This document shows positions 53,390 to 62,490 of a stretch of DNA of 64,000 bases, piece by piece (position 1 is the first letter of the stretch; each line of letters opens with the position of its first letter). The DNA is taken from contig JADKIU010000001.1 of NCBI GenBank assembly GCA_016722565.1, positions 558,001-622,000 of the forward strand. The letters are read 5' to 3'. This DNA comes from Bacteroidota bacterium (GTDB taxonomy: Bacteria; Bacteroidota; Bacteroidia; 2-12-FULL-35-15). Both the position numbers and the translations under genes were made by a program. The notes below the pieces were generated by a model that did not search any database, was not told where the DNA came from, and was given only the letters and a program-made list of their open reading frames with translations.

Positions 53390-55220
53390 TTTGTGGTTTG
53401 TGAATTAAATCTGCTTCAAACATTCTCTTTTCTAAATCAGGACGAGTGATTTTTCCTTTTAAGTATTTTTCCATCATCAATCGCGCAATCGGTCCGGCAT
53501 ATGTAGCTCCAAACCCTGCATTTTCAATTAAAATTCCAATGGCTATTTTGGGATTATCTCTAGGAGCAAAACAAACAAACACGGAGTGATCTTTTCCTGC
53601 ATTTTGTGCTGTTCCTGTTTTTGCGCAATACGGAATTCCTTCAATTTTAAGTGATGCCGCTGTTCCTGCATCTACAGCTTTTGCCATCCCTGCAATTACA
53701 ATGTTATAAATAGCGGTATCCTTAATTTTTGTATAATTTTTTACTTTAAAACGATCCAACAAGGTATCATTTGGATTTCCATCAATGGCTTTTACAATGT
53801 GGGGAGTATAATACCAGCCTTTGTTTGCAATGATTGCTACTAAGTTGGCATTCTGCAAAGGCGTAATCCCTAATTCATTTTGTCCAATTCCCAATGAAAT
53901 AACCGTACTCGCTTTCCAACTTCCTTTTCCGAAAATCTTATCATAATAAGCAATACTTGGCACGTTACCTCTTAATTCGTTTGCCAAATCGGAATTGGTT
54001 TTTGTTCCCAAACAAAAACTGGTTGCGATGTCGCGCCAGTTGGCATAAGCTTTATACGTATTGTGGTATTTTTTGTCTTCAATCACACTTTTGAAAACGT
54101 ATGAGAAATAAGAGTTACAAGATGTTCCAATCGCACCTTCTAAATCCATGGGCGAACCATGCGGATGGCATTTCGGTCGGCCACCCAGTGGCGGATAACC
54201 TCTTGCGCAAGGATAGCGTGTGCTGGCAGTTAATACACCTTCATTCAATCCAATTAATGCCATCACCAATTTAAAAGTAGATCCCGGAGGATACGATGCC
54301 ATTGTTGAACGATTGAATAACGGTTTGCCGATAGAATCTTTTGATAACTCCACAAAGTTTTTATTCCTTGCTCTTCCAACAAATAAGTTTGGATCATAAG
54401 TCGGGCTGGTAACAATCGCTAAAATTTCTCCGGTAGAGGGGTCAATAGCAACAACGCTTCCCAGTTTATTTTGCATAAGTTCCTCTGCATATTCTTGCAG
54501 GTCGGCATCCAATGTTGTGGTCAGTGGTTTTCCTGAAATAGCAGCCGTGTCGTACAAGCCATTCATATAACTTCCCATATCACGGTTGTTCACATCTTTC
54601 ATAATGATGTGCATTCCTTTTTTTCCACGCAATACTTTTTCGTAGCTTTTTTCTATTCCACTTATTCCTAAATAATCTCCTTCTTTATAATACGGATCTT
54701 TTTCGGTGGTGCGTTTGTCGGCTTCACCAATATACCCCAACATGTGGGCAGCAATTTTTTTAGGATATTTTCGGAGGGTACGTGATTGAACAAAAAATCC
54801 TGGAAAACGATAAAGCACTTCTTGAAGGGAGGCATAATCTTTCGGAGATAGTTGTTTTTCAAAAATGGATTCTTTGCGTGGTGAATTAGGCGCTTGTGTT
54901 GCCTTTTTCATTTTTTTTAGGAACTGCTCTTTTGTTATTCCCAAGAGCCCGCAAAAATCCATTGTATCAATGTTCTTTACGTTTTTGGGAAGCACCATTA
55001 AATCATATGCTGCTTCATTGTAAACCAAAAGCTTGTTGTTTCTGTCGTAGATGTATCCTCTGATTGGAAACTCTGTTGTGTAGCGGAATGCCTGGTTACG
55101 TGCATCTAATTTATAGGTATCATCAATTACCTGAATATAAAATAAACGGGAAATGTATATCAGTCCAACCAATATAAATACTCCGATAATGATAAATTTT
55201 CTGTCGGATAATTGGTTCAT
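53364..55220 (-). CDS. mrdA: Penicillin-binding protein 2
   Basis: The 618 residues have an N-terminal membrane anchor (FIIIGVFILVGLIYIS), a PBP dimerisation domain (TTEFPIRGYIYDRNNKLLVYN in part: RGYIYDRNNKLL) and a transpeptidase domain. The catalytic Ser is in PPGSTFKLV, the SxN in GTSCNSYF and the KTG in CAKTGTAQN. It cross-links peptidoglycan during elongation as partner of RodA. It overlaps rodA. Confidence 0.93.
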   Translation of the reverse strand: MNQLSDRKFIIIGVFILVGLIYISRLFYIQVIDDTYKLDARNQAFRYTTEFPIRGYIYDRNNKLLVYNEAAYDLMVLPKNVKNIDTMDFCGLLGITKEQFLKKMKKATQAPNSPRKESIFEKQLSPKDYASLQEVLYRFPGFFVQSRTLRKYPKKIAAHMLGYIGEADKRTTEKDPYYKEGDYLGISGIEKSYEKVLRGKKGMHIIMKDVNNRDMGSYMNGLYDTAAISGKPLTTTLDADLQEYAEELMQNKLGSVVAIDPSTGEILAIVTSPTYDPNLFVGRARNKNFVELSKDSIGKPLFNRSTMASYPPGSTFKLVMALIGLNEGVLTASTRYPCARGYPPLGGRPKCHPHGSPMDLEGAIGTSCNSYFSYVFKSVIEDKKYHNTYKAYANWRDIATSFCLGTKTNSDLANELRGNVPSIAYYDKIFGKGSWKASTVISLGIGQNELGITPLQNANLVAIIANKGWYYTPHIVKAIDGNPNDTLLDRFKVKNYTKIKDTAIYNIVIAGMAKAVDAGTAASLKIEGIPYCAKTGTAQNAGKDHSVFVCFAPRDNPKIAIGILIENAGFGATYAGPIARLMMEKYLKGKITRPDLEKRMFEADLIHKPQNAAVPKQH

Positions 55221-55297
55221 TCTTGCTCTTTTTACGTTGAAATAAATACTGACTAATAATAACTAATACCAGGGTGAAGATGGAGCTGACAATGACT

Positions 55298-55735
55298 CTA
55301 AAGAAAGTAGAGAAAAATTCGCTGAGACGAAAAAATTTCGATGTAGAATAAAATAAGGTGATGCGCTACAATCAATATTCCTGCATAGGAAAGGAACCAG
55401 GGAATTCCCAAGTATTGAATGCTGGGTTGTGTCCCAAATTCATAACCATCACGGGGAGAAAATAATTTTAAAACACCCGGACGGATATAGGCCATGAAAA
55501 CACAAGCGGCAGCATGCATTCCGGAAGTATCATAAAACATATCAATGGTGATTCCTAATATAAACGCTAAGAGTAGGAGCAACCATTTTGGTGTTTCAAA
55601 AGGTAAAACAATAATAAAGAGGACATACACAAATGGGTTGATAAATCGACCAAGCTCAATGTTTTTCACGATGAGTACTTGCACCAGTACCAGTACAAAA
55701 AAACGAAGAATATTTCTGATAATGCTATTGGTCAT
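55298..55735 (-). CDS. mreD: MreD, C-terminus lost by probable frameshift
   Basis: The 145-residue frame has MreD-type membrane helices (FFVLVLVQVLIVKNIELG, GITIDMFYDTSGMHAAACVFMAYIRP in part: DMFYDTSGMHAAAC). It ends abnormally at SSQRIFLYFL. One base less in the A6 run at 55330-55335 gives ...FYIEIFRLSEFFSTFFRVIVSS and the usual last helix (FTLVLVIISQYLF), running to the mrdA start. So the gene is about 20-50 residues longer than the visible frame. It sits between mreC and mrdA in normal order. Confidence 0.8.
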   Translation of the reverse strand: MTNSIIRNILRFFVLVLVQVLIVKNIELGRFINPFVYVLFIIVLPFETPKWLLLLLAFILGITIDMFYDTSGMHAAACVFMAYIRPGVLKLFSPRDGYEFGTQPSIQYLGIPWFLSYAGILIVAHHLILFYIEIFSSQRIFLYFL

Positions 55736-55737
55736 CG

Positions 55738-56577
55738 TTATTCTTTATCGTTGGCTTTTGTTTTTTCTTCGAGCGTCTCTTGTTCTACACGTAATTTATT
55801 GTCTACAATATAAACATGACTCAGTTTTTTAAAGTCGGTCGACAGTTTTACTTTTACGGTATAAAATGGTTTGGTCGATTCTCTATAGTAACTATCAACT
55901 GTTCCAATCATGATGTTCTCGGGAAACATCAATGTGTATTGACTGGTTACAACGGTATCACCTTTGAATAAACGAACATGTGTAGGAATGTCATTGAGGG
56001 TTGCAAATTCAAAACTTTCACCATCCCAGTTTAACGGACCGAAAGAACCATCTTTTTTTAATTTCGAATTGATGATGGTATTGCTATGCAATAATGATTT
56101 AACGGTACAAAAATTTTCGGAAACATTTTCTACAATTCCAACAACGCCTGAACTGGATGTTACACCCATCTTATTGGTGACACCTTGTTTGGAGCCCTTG
56201 TCAAGCGTCAGATAATTGTTTCTTCTGTTGGTGGAATTGTTTACCACCTTTGCATGTGTGAATGTATATTTTTGTCTTTTTACAGTATCATTTACGGTGT
56301 ATTCACCATTTACCAAAACAGAAAAGGAGAGTAAGTCGTGAGATAATAGTTCTGCATTTTCTTTTGCCAATCGCTCGTTTTCACTTTTTAAATAGAAATA
56401 TTGTTGAATGTTTTCGGAAGTGCTTAAAACAGAAGCAGAAATTTGATTGGAAGAATTAACAAAACTTGCACGTTGAAATTTATTGTTTTGAGCGAGAATG
56501 GAAATGCAAAATGTTTCCAGGAGTAGAAACATAAAGAAAAAATAATTTTTAGTAATAAAAACGAGCAGGTTGCGCAT
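55738..56577 (-). CDS. mreC: Rod shape-determining protein MreC
   Basis: The 279 residues have one N-terminal membrane helix (NYFFFMFLLLETFCISIL), a coiled coil (NIQQYFYLKSENERLAKENAEL in part) and the periplasmic beta-barrel domain (NNYLTLDKGSKQGV, MGVTSSSGVVGIVENVSENF in part, VVTSQYTLMFPENIMIG). It links the MreB filament to PBP2/RodA. It ends 2 bp before the mreD start. Confidence 0.9.
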   Translation of the reverse strand: MRNLLVFITKNYFFFMFLLLETFCISILAQNNKFQRASFVNSSNQISASVLSTSENIQQYFYLKSENERLAKENAELLSHDLLSFSVLVNGEYTVNDTVKRQKYTFTHAKVVNNSTNRRNNYLTLDKGSKQGVTNKMGVTSSSGVVGIVENVSENFCTVKSLLHSNTIINSKLKKDGSFGPLNWDGESFEFATLNDIPTHVRLFKGDTVVTSQYTLMFPENIMIGTVDSYYRESTKPFYTVKVKLSTDFKKLSHVYIVDNKLRVEQETLEEKTKANDKE

Positions 56578-56648
56578 TTATCAATTTTTGAGTTGTAGAG
56601 TTGTAGATTTTTAGAATTGAAGAACTCTAAAAATCTACAATTCAAAAA

Positions 56649-57671
56649 TTATTTCATTAGGAAAGGGAACTTGGTTACGTTTTTCAACGCAATACCTGTT
56701 CCGCGTGCAACCGCTCTTAGTGGATCTTCCGCAATGTGAACCGGTAATTTTGTTTTTAACGAAATACGTTTATCCAAGCCACGTAACATCGAACCACCAC
56801 CTGCTAAATAAATTCCTGTTCTGAAAATATCGGCAGAAAGTTCGGGAGGTGTCATCTCCAATGCATTCAAAATCGCTTCTTCCACTTTCGAAATAGATTT
56901 ATCCAATGCATGTGCAATCTCTACGTACGATACATAAATTTCTTTTGGAATACCGGTCATCAAATCTCTTCCGTGCACAGCATAATCCGGTGGAGGATTA
57001 TCAATTTCTGTCATGGCAGCACCTACTTCAATTTTTACACGTTCGGCAGAACGTTCACCAATTAAAATATTGTGTTGTCTACGCATGTATTCTTCAATGT
57101 TGGACGTGAATTCATCACCGGCAATACGGATAGATTTATCACAAACAATTCCACCCAATGCGATAACGGCAATTTCGCTGGTACCACCACCGATATCAAT
57201 GATCATGTTTCCCATCGGTTCTTCCACATCAATACCGATACCAATTGCTGCTGCCATTGGTTCGTGAATTAAGTATACTTCTTTGCCACCTGCATGTTCA
57301 GCACTATCACGTACCGCACGTTTCTCCACCTCGGTGATTCCGGAAGGAATACAAATAACCATCTTTAAAGATGGCTGAAATAAGCGTCTTCCCGGATTAA
57401 TCATTTTAATCATTCCGCGAATCATGTGCTCTGCTGCGTGGAAATCCGCAATTACTCCGTCTTTCAAAGGACGAATGGTTTTGATGTTCTCATGTGTTTT
57501 TCCGTGCATTTGCATGGCTTGCTTCCCAACAGCAATTACTTTTCCACTCATTCGATCAACAGCAACGATACTTGGTTCGTCTACAACTACTTTATCATTG
57601 TGAATAATAAGCGTGTTGGCTGTTCCTAAGTCAATCGCAATTTCTTGTGTTAAAAAATTAAATAAACCCAT
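56649..57671 (-). CDS. mreB: Rod shape-determining protein MreB
   Basis: The 340 residues carry actin-like ATPase motifs: IAIDLGTANTLI, DGVIADF, HEPMAAAIG, IIDIGGGTSEIAVI and LAGGGSMLRGLD. It is the cytoskeletal scaffold of lateral wall growth, acting with MreC/D, PBP2 and RodA encoded next to it. Confidence 0.96.
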   Translation of the reverse strand: MGLFNFLTQEIAIDLGTANTLIIHNDKVVVDEPSIVAVDRMSGKVIAVGKQAMQMHGKTHENIKTIRPLKDGVIADFHAAEHMIRGMIKMINPGRRLFQPSLKMVICIPSGITEVEKRAVRDSAEHAGGKEVYLIHEPMAAAIGIGIDVEEPMGNMIIDIGGGTSEIAVIALGGIVCDKSIRIAGDEFTSNIEEYMRRQHNILIGERSAERVKIEVGAAMTEIDNPPPDYAVHGRDLMTGIPKEIYVSYVEIAHALDKSISKVEEAILNALEMTPPELSADIFRTGIYLAGGGSMLRGLDKRISLKTKLPVHIAEDPLRAVARGTGIALKNVTKFPFLMK

Positions 57672-57789
57672 AGTTGATTTTTAGATTTAGGATTTTGAAA
57701 TTTAGGATTGGGATTTCAAAATCTGTGTAATATTTTATTTTTGAACTAAGGTTTAAATCCTAAATAATTAAATCCTTAATGCTAATTCG

Positions 57790-59316
57790 TTAATGTTTAA
57801 AATGTCTCGTTCCTGTCATCACCATCGCAACCCCGTTTGCATCGCAATACGCAACAGAATCTTTGTCTTTGATCGATCCACCCGGTTGAACAACAGCAGT
57901 GATTCCTGCTTTGTGAGCAATCTCTACACAATCCGGAAATGGAAAGAATGCATCGGATGCCATTACAGAACCTTTCAAGTCAAATCCAAAATGGTTTGCT
58001 TTCACGATTGCTTGTTGCAAAGCAGCTACACGTGAAGTTTGTCCGACACCACTTGCTAATAAAGATTTGTTTTTAGCAAGAACAATGGTGTTTGATTTTG
58101 TATGCTTCACAATTTTATTCGCAAATTCCAAATCACTCAACTCATCTGCAGTCGGTGATGTTATGGTTACTGTCTGCATTTCAACTGTTGTTTCTGTTTT
58201 CAAATCTTTGTCTTGCTCAATCACACCATTCAACAATGTGCGGAATGATTTTTTTGCGAGAGGAACATTTTTTTGAATCAGAATAATTCTGTTTGGTTTT
58301 GATTTTAATAAGTCTATTGCTTTTGGATCATAAGCCGGAGCAATAATTACTTCACAAAATAGTTTGTTGATTTCTTCAGCCGTAGCCAAATCAATTTCTT
58401 TGTTGGTGATGAGTACGCCACCGAATGCACTTGTTGGGTCGCCAGCCAATGCTGCTTTGTAAGCATCCACTAAATTTTTTCGAGAAGCGATGCCACAAGC
58501 GTTGTTATGTTTTAAAATGGCGAAAGTTGTATCCGTAAATTCAGCAATCAAACTAACGGCTGCATCTACATCCAATAAGTTGTTATAGGATAATTCTTTT
58601 CCGTTCAACTTTGTAAACATGGCATCCAAGTTTCCGTAGAACACCCCTTTTTGATGCGGGTTTTCTCCGTATCGCAATACTTGTGCATCTTGAATACTTT
58701 GTTTGAATGCGACTGTGTTTTCTCCGTTGAAATAATTAAAAATGGCGGTATCGTAATGTGAAGAAACATTGAATGCACAGGTTGCTAGGTATCTTCGATT
58801 CTCTAAAGTTGATTCTCCTTTTTGAGCAACAAGGATAGTATCATGCACATACGTGTATTCGTTTTTTGAAGAAACAATTACCACATCTTTGAAATTTTTT
58901 GCAGCAGCACGAATCAAGGAAATTCCGCCAATGTCAATTTTTTCGATGATGGCTTGTTCTGCAGCACCTGATTTTACAGTCTCTTCAAATGGATATAAAT
59001 CTACAATAACTAAATCGATTTCAGGAATTTCATATTCTTCCAATTGATCAATATCACTTTGTAACTCTCTTCTGCTAAGGATTCCACCAAAAATTTTCGG
59101 GTGCAATGTTTTTACACGTCCACCTAAAATGGACGGATAAGAAGTTAATGATTCAACCGGAGTAACAGCAACACCAAGCTTTTCAATAAACTCTTGTGTG
59201 CCACCGGTGCTGAATATTTTTACGCCCAATGCATTCAGTTGATGAATCACAGGCTCTAAATTATCTTTATAATACACCGAAATAAGTGCATTCTTTATCT
59301 TTTTTGTTCCACTCAT
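57790..59316 (-). CDS. purH: Bifunctional AICAR formyltransferase/IMP cyclohydrolase
   Basis: The 508 residues are normal length. The N-terminal MGS-like IMP cyclohydrolase domain spans about 1-190 (ALISVYYKDNLEP, FSTGGTQEFIEKLGV, GGRVKTLHPKIFGGIL). The C-terminal AICAR transformylase domain has LRYGENPHQKG, LLDVDAAVSLI, KHNNACG, HTKSNTIVLAKN and QPGGSIKDKD. It catalyses the last two steps of IMP synthesis. Placement upstream of mreB is typical for Bacteroidota. Confidence 0.96.
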   Translation of the reverse strand: MSGTKKIKNALISVYYKDNLEPVIHQLNALGVKIFSTGGTQEFIEKLGVAVTPVESLTSYPSILGGRVKTLHPKIFGGILSRRELQSDIDQLEEYEIPEIDLVIVDLYPFEETVKSGAAEQAIIEKIDIGGISLIRAAAKNFKDVVIVSSKNEYTYVHDTILVAQKGESTLENRRYLATCAFNVSSHYDTAIFNYFNGENTVAFKQSIQDAQVLRYGENPHQKGVFYGNLDAMFTKLNGKELSYNNLLDVDAAVSLIAEFTDTTFAILKHNNACGIASRKNLVDAYKAALAGDPTSAFGGVLITNKEIDLATAEEINKLFCEVIIAPAYDPKAIDLLKSKPNRIILIQKNVPLAKKSFRTLLNGVIEQDKDLKTETTVEMQTVTITSPTADELSDLEFANKIVKHTKSNTIVLAKNKSLLASGVGQTSRVAALQQAIVKANHFGFDLKGSVMASDAFFPFPDCVEIAHKAGITAVVQPGGSIKDKDSVAYCDANGVAMVMTGTRHFKH

Positions 59317-59338
59317 AATCGATGTTAATTTTGTATTG

Positions 59339-59346
59339 CAAAAGTA
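59339..59346 (-). promoter_or_regulatory. -7 box of purH
   Basis: The minus strand reads TACTTTTG, 22 bp before the ATG at 59316. Confidence 0.45.
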
Positions 59347-59473
59347 TTAATTTTTATCCGCGTTCCGCCTGTTATACGCACTTTGTTGATAAATGTTGTT
59401 TTTGTTAATAAAGCAGGTTTCAAGGCTTTTTTGCCCCGCAAAAATTTACAAGTTTTATCGCTCTTTTTTTTGG

Positions 59474-59481
59474 TACATTTG
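59474..59481 (+). promoter_or_regulatory. -7 box of the ABC permease gene
   Basis: TACATTTG lies 23 bp before the ATG at 59505, divergent to the purH promoter. Confidence 0.45.
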
Positions 59482-59504
59482 TACGTTTTAAAACCGATTT
59501 TCGG

Positions 59505-60749
59505 ATGATAGTTTTTGGCTTATTAAAGGAAAGTGTTTCATTTGCGATTGCATCTTTGGCAACAAATAAGTTGCGCACGATTCTTTCGCTATTGGGCATT
59601 ACCATTGGTATTTTCGCCATTATCATTGTGTTTACCATTGTCGATTCTTTAGAGCAAAACCTCCGTAAAAGCGTTCAAAGCTTGGGTGATGATGTGGTGT
59701 TTGTTCAAAAATGGCCATGGACCTTTGGTCCGGATTACCCATGGTGGAAGTACATGAATCGTCCTGTGCCGGATTATCCCGAACTCAATAAAATCCTCGA
59801 AAAGTGTGATGGTGCTCAATCGGCAGCCTTTTTGGCTAGTTCACGTATTACCATCAAACACAAAAGCAATAGTATTGAACGTGTGAACATCAACATGGCT
59901 TCACATCAATACGACCGTGTAAAGAATTTTGAAATTGCTGAAGGGCGCTATTTTACAGATATTGAATCCGCTTCCGGCCGGCCGGTCGCTATTATCGGTG
60001 ATGTGCTTGCAAAAGCCTTATTCCCCAACCAAAACCCGATTGGCGAAATGGTGAAAATTAATGGCGCTAAAGTAATGGTGATTGGCGTTTTCAAAAAGGA
60101 AGGAGAAAGCATTTTGGGTGGAAGTGTGGATACGGAAGTGTTGGTGCCCATCAATTATGCTCGCAGCTTGGTGGATATTCGAAGCGAGGATCTCGACCCT
60201 CAAATCTTAGTGCGGGCAAAACCTGGCATCAGCAATGATGACTTGATTGATGAATTAACCGGATTGATGCGTTCTATCCGAAAGCTGAAACCGCGTTCGG
60301 ATGATAACTTTGCGCTCAACCAAACCAGTTTAATTTCTACTCAGTTTGATAGTTTGTTTGGGGTAGTCGGACTTGTCGGTTGGGTGATTGGTGGTTTTTC
60401 TATCTTGGTGGGTGGTTTTGGAATTGCCAATATCATGTTTGTATCTGTAAAGGAACGCACAAATATTATAGGGATTCAAAAATCCCTTGGAGCAAAAAAT
60501 TATTTCATCCTTTCTCAATTCTTATTTGAGGCCATCTTTTTATCGTTGCTAGGAGGAACGATAGGGTTAATGATTGTATTCCTCTTGACATTGGTGGCAG
60601 GCGATTCCATCGGGATGGAGATTGTATTGAGTAAATCCAATGTCATTTTAGGGTTTACTATCTCTATATTAATAGGTGTGGTTTCTGGATTTGTTCCAGC
60701 ATATGGGGCATCACAATTGGATCCGGTGGAGGCGATTCGGAGTAACTAG
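59505..60749 (+). CDS. MacB/FtsX-type ABC transporter permease
   Basis: The 414 residues have one N-terminal membrane helix (ILSLLGITIGIFAIIIVFTI in part), a MacB_PCD periplasmic domain (residues about 45-260; GRYFTDIESASGRPVAIIG in part: VAIIGDVLAKALFP) and three C-terminal FtsX helices (GGFGIANIMFVSVKERT, IGIQKSLGAK, PAYGASQLDPVEAIRSN). The cognate ATPase is not in the window. The family exports lipopeptides, lipoproteins or drugs, or acts in mechanotransmission. Confidence 0.88.
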   Translation: MIVFGLLKESVSFAIASLATNKLRTILSLLGITIGIFAIIIVFTIVDSLEQNLRKSVQSLGDDVVFVQKWPWTFGPDYPWWKYMNRPVPDYPELNKILEKCDGAQSAAFLASSRITIKHKSNSIERVNINMASHQYDRVKNFEIAEGRYFTDIESASGRPVAIIGDVLAKALFPNQNPIGEMVKINGAKVMVIGVFKKEGESILGGSVDTEVLVPINYARSLVDIRSEDLDPQILVRAKPGISNDDLIDELTGLMRSIRKLKPRSDDNFALNQTSLISTQFDSLFGVVGLVGWVIGGFSILVGGFGIANIMFVSVKERTNIIGIQKSLGAKNYFILSQFLFEAIFLSLLGGTIGLMIVFLLTLVAGDSIGMEIVLSKSNVILGFTISILIGVVSGFVPAYGASQLDPVEAIRSN

Positions 60750-60831
60750 CTTATAGTGTTGTTGTTTTGTAGAATTGTTGCGTTTTTGCACATCCCGCAA
60801 ATCAAAAATTAAAAGGTTCAAAATTTATAGC

Positions 60832-61173
60832 ATGCAATCATCCATTAAACGTCCGGTACTTATTCGAATCATTTGCATTCTGGGTTTTATCTGGATTGTA
60901 TTTAGCTTCCCGTCCGTGTTTTCTCCTTCTGTAAAGAAATTGGGCGACTGGTACCCTGCGTTATTTGGCTTGATTGTCGCCAGCAGCTTTATCTCTTATA
61001 TAGGTGTATGGCATATGAAACGCTGGGGAGTGCAACTTTTTGCAATTACCTTCTTTGTAAAGGAGGCATTACTCTTTTTGGTGAACGATATAAGTTATCC
61101 CGGAATAGTAATTTCGACCTTCTTTTTGGTGTCTATGTTGCTCTTTTACAAGCGAATGGATCTCAATCTATAA
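60832..61173 (+). CDS. Four-helix membrane protein of unknown function
   Basis: The ATG at 60832 gives 113 residues (MQSSIKRPVLIRIICILGF); an upstream extension has no support. There are four hydrophobic segments, with a conserved-looking WYPALFGLIVASSFISYIGVWHMKRWG region (in part YIGVWHMKRWG). Unknown function. It precedes the desaturase gene on the same strand. Confidence 0.6.
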   Translation: MQSSIKRPVLIRIICILGFIWIVFSFPSVFSPSVKKLGDWYPALFGLIVASSFISYIGVWHMKRWGVQLFAITFFVKEALLFLVNDISYPGIVISTFFLVSMLLFYKRMDLNL

Positions 61174-61222
61174 GCCAAAACTGACATTAGTCAAAAATGT
61201 ACCAACCTGAGATTTTTTTGAG

Positions 61223-61230
61223 TAACTTTG
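61223..61230 (+). promoter_or_regulatory. -7 box of the desaturase gene
   Basis: TAACTTTG fits TAnnTTTG, 19 bp before the ATG at 61250. Confidence 0.45.
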
Positions 61231-61249
61231 CGTCCAAATTACGAATATA

Positions 61250-62368
61250 ATGAAACAGAAAATTAAGTTCATCAATAAGGACAAAACGCAATTTTACAAT
61301 ACCTTAAAAACACGCGTTGATCAGTACTTTATCGATAATAAAATATCTCCGCATGCCAATGCCAATATGGTTTTTAAAACAATTGTCATGCTTTCTCTCT
61401 ATTTTGTTCCGTATGCATTAATCCTTACTCAAGGGTTCGGGCCATTAGGCGTTTACCTTTGTTATGGCGCGATGGGATTAGGATTAGCTGGAATCGGAAT
61501 GAGTGTGATGCACGATGCAAACCATGATGCATATTCAGCCAATCCACTTGTGAATAAGATTGTGGCTCAGGCACTTACGATTGTTGGTGGAGATAATAGA
61601 AACTGGAGAACGCAACACAATGTATTGCACCATACCTATACCAATATCTATGAACACGATAGAGACATTGATAATAAGGTAATTATGCGCTTTTCTCCAG
61701 CTGGGGAATACAAAAAAGTTCAACGCTTTCAGGTGTTTTATGTATTTGTGTTTTATGCGATCATGTCGTTATACTGGACAACCGCGAAAGATTTTGTTCA
61801 ATACATTCAATTTAATAAAGAAGGTCAGCACCGCGACAGTGGGATGCAAAAGTTTGTGACCTTGATGACCTTGATTTTCTGGAAAGCGGTATACTTTACC
61901 TATATGTTTGTGATTCCGATGGTGTTCTTTAACTTCAGTTTCCTACAATTGTTTTTAGGATTCTTGCTGATGCATACCATTGCGGGTTTGATTTTAAGTA
62001 TTGTCTTCCAGTTAGCACATGTTGTGGAAGATGCAAAATTCCCTGTTCCGGATGAAAAAGGAAACATTCAAAATGAATGGGCAATTCACCAAATGGAAAC
62101 CACTGCTGATTTTTCAAGAGGTAGTTGGTTAATCACGTATTATGTAGGTGGCTTAAATTATCAAACTGAACACCATTTATTCCCACGTATTTGCCATATT
62201 CATTATCCTGAAATTGCTCCAATTGTGCAGGCTACAGCAAAAGAATTTGGCGTTCCGTATATCTATAATGAAACATTCGTAAAAGCACTTAAATCACACA
62301 TGACCATTATTTCCAAATTGGGTAAGGACGATGTAACATTTAGTGCTATTGCAAATAGCATGGGTTAA
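61250..62368 (+). CDS. Fatty acid (acyl-CoA/acyl-lipid) desaturase
   Basis: The 372 residues have the three histidine boxes of front-end/delta-type membrane desaturases: HDANHD (near 95), HNVLHH (near 125) and QTEHH (near 305). Membrane helix pairs lie between them (FVPYALILTQGFGPLGVYL in part, FLLMHTIAGLILSIVFQL in part). It resembles linoleoyl-CoA-type desaturases of Bacteroidota, which introduce double bases... that is, double bonds, into acyl chains using O2. No fused cytochrome b5 is seen. Confidence 0.88.
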   Translation: MKQKIKFINKDKTQFYNTLKTRVDQYFIDNKISPHANANMVFKTIVMLSLYFVPYALILTQGFGPLGVYLCYGAMGLGLAGIGMSVMHDANHDAYSANPLVNKIVAQALTIVGGDNRNWRTQHNVLHHTYTNIYEHDRDIDNKVIMRFSPAGEYKKVQRFQVFYVFVFYAIMSLYWTTAKDFVQYIQFNKEGQHRDSGMQKFVTLMTLIFWKAVYFTYMFVIPMVFFNFSFLQLFLGFLLMHTIAGLILSIVFQLAHVVEDAKFPVPDEKGNIQNEWAIHQMETTADFSRGSWLITYYVGGLNYQTEHHLFPRICHIHYPEIAPIVQATAKEFGVPYIYNETFVKALKSHMTIISKLGKDDVTFSAIANSMG

Positions 62369-62384
62369 TTTTCAATAAGAAATT

Positions 62385-62419
62385 AAAAAAAGGTCAAACA
62401 TGTATGTTTGACCTTTTTT
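62385..62419. terminator. Bidirectional terminator
   Basis: AAAAAAAGGTCAAACA and TGTTTGACCTTTTTT with loop TGTA lie between the convergent desaturase and hydrolase genes. Confidence 0.9.
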
Positions 62420-62490
62420 ATTTTATAAATTATTTTTAGCAAAGAGGATGTCTCCTTCCGTCCATTTGGTTGCCCAAAAGGGTTATCGTT

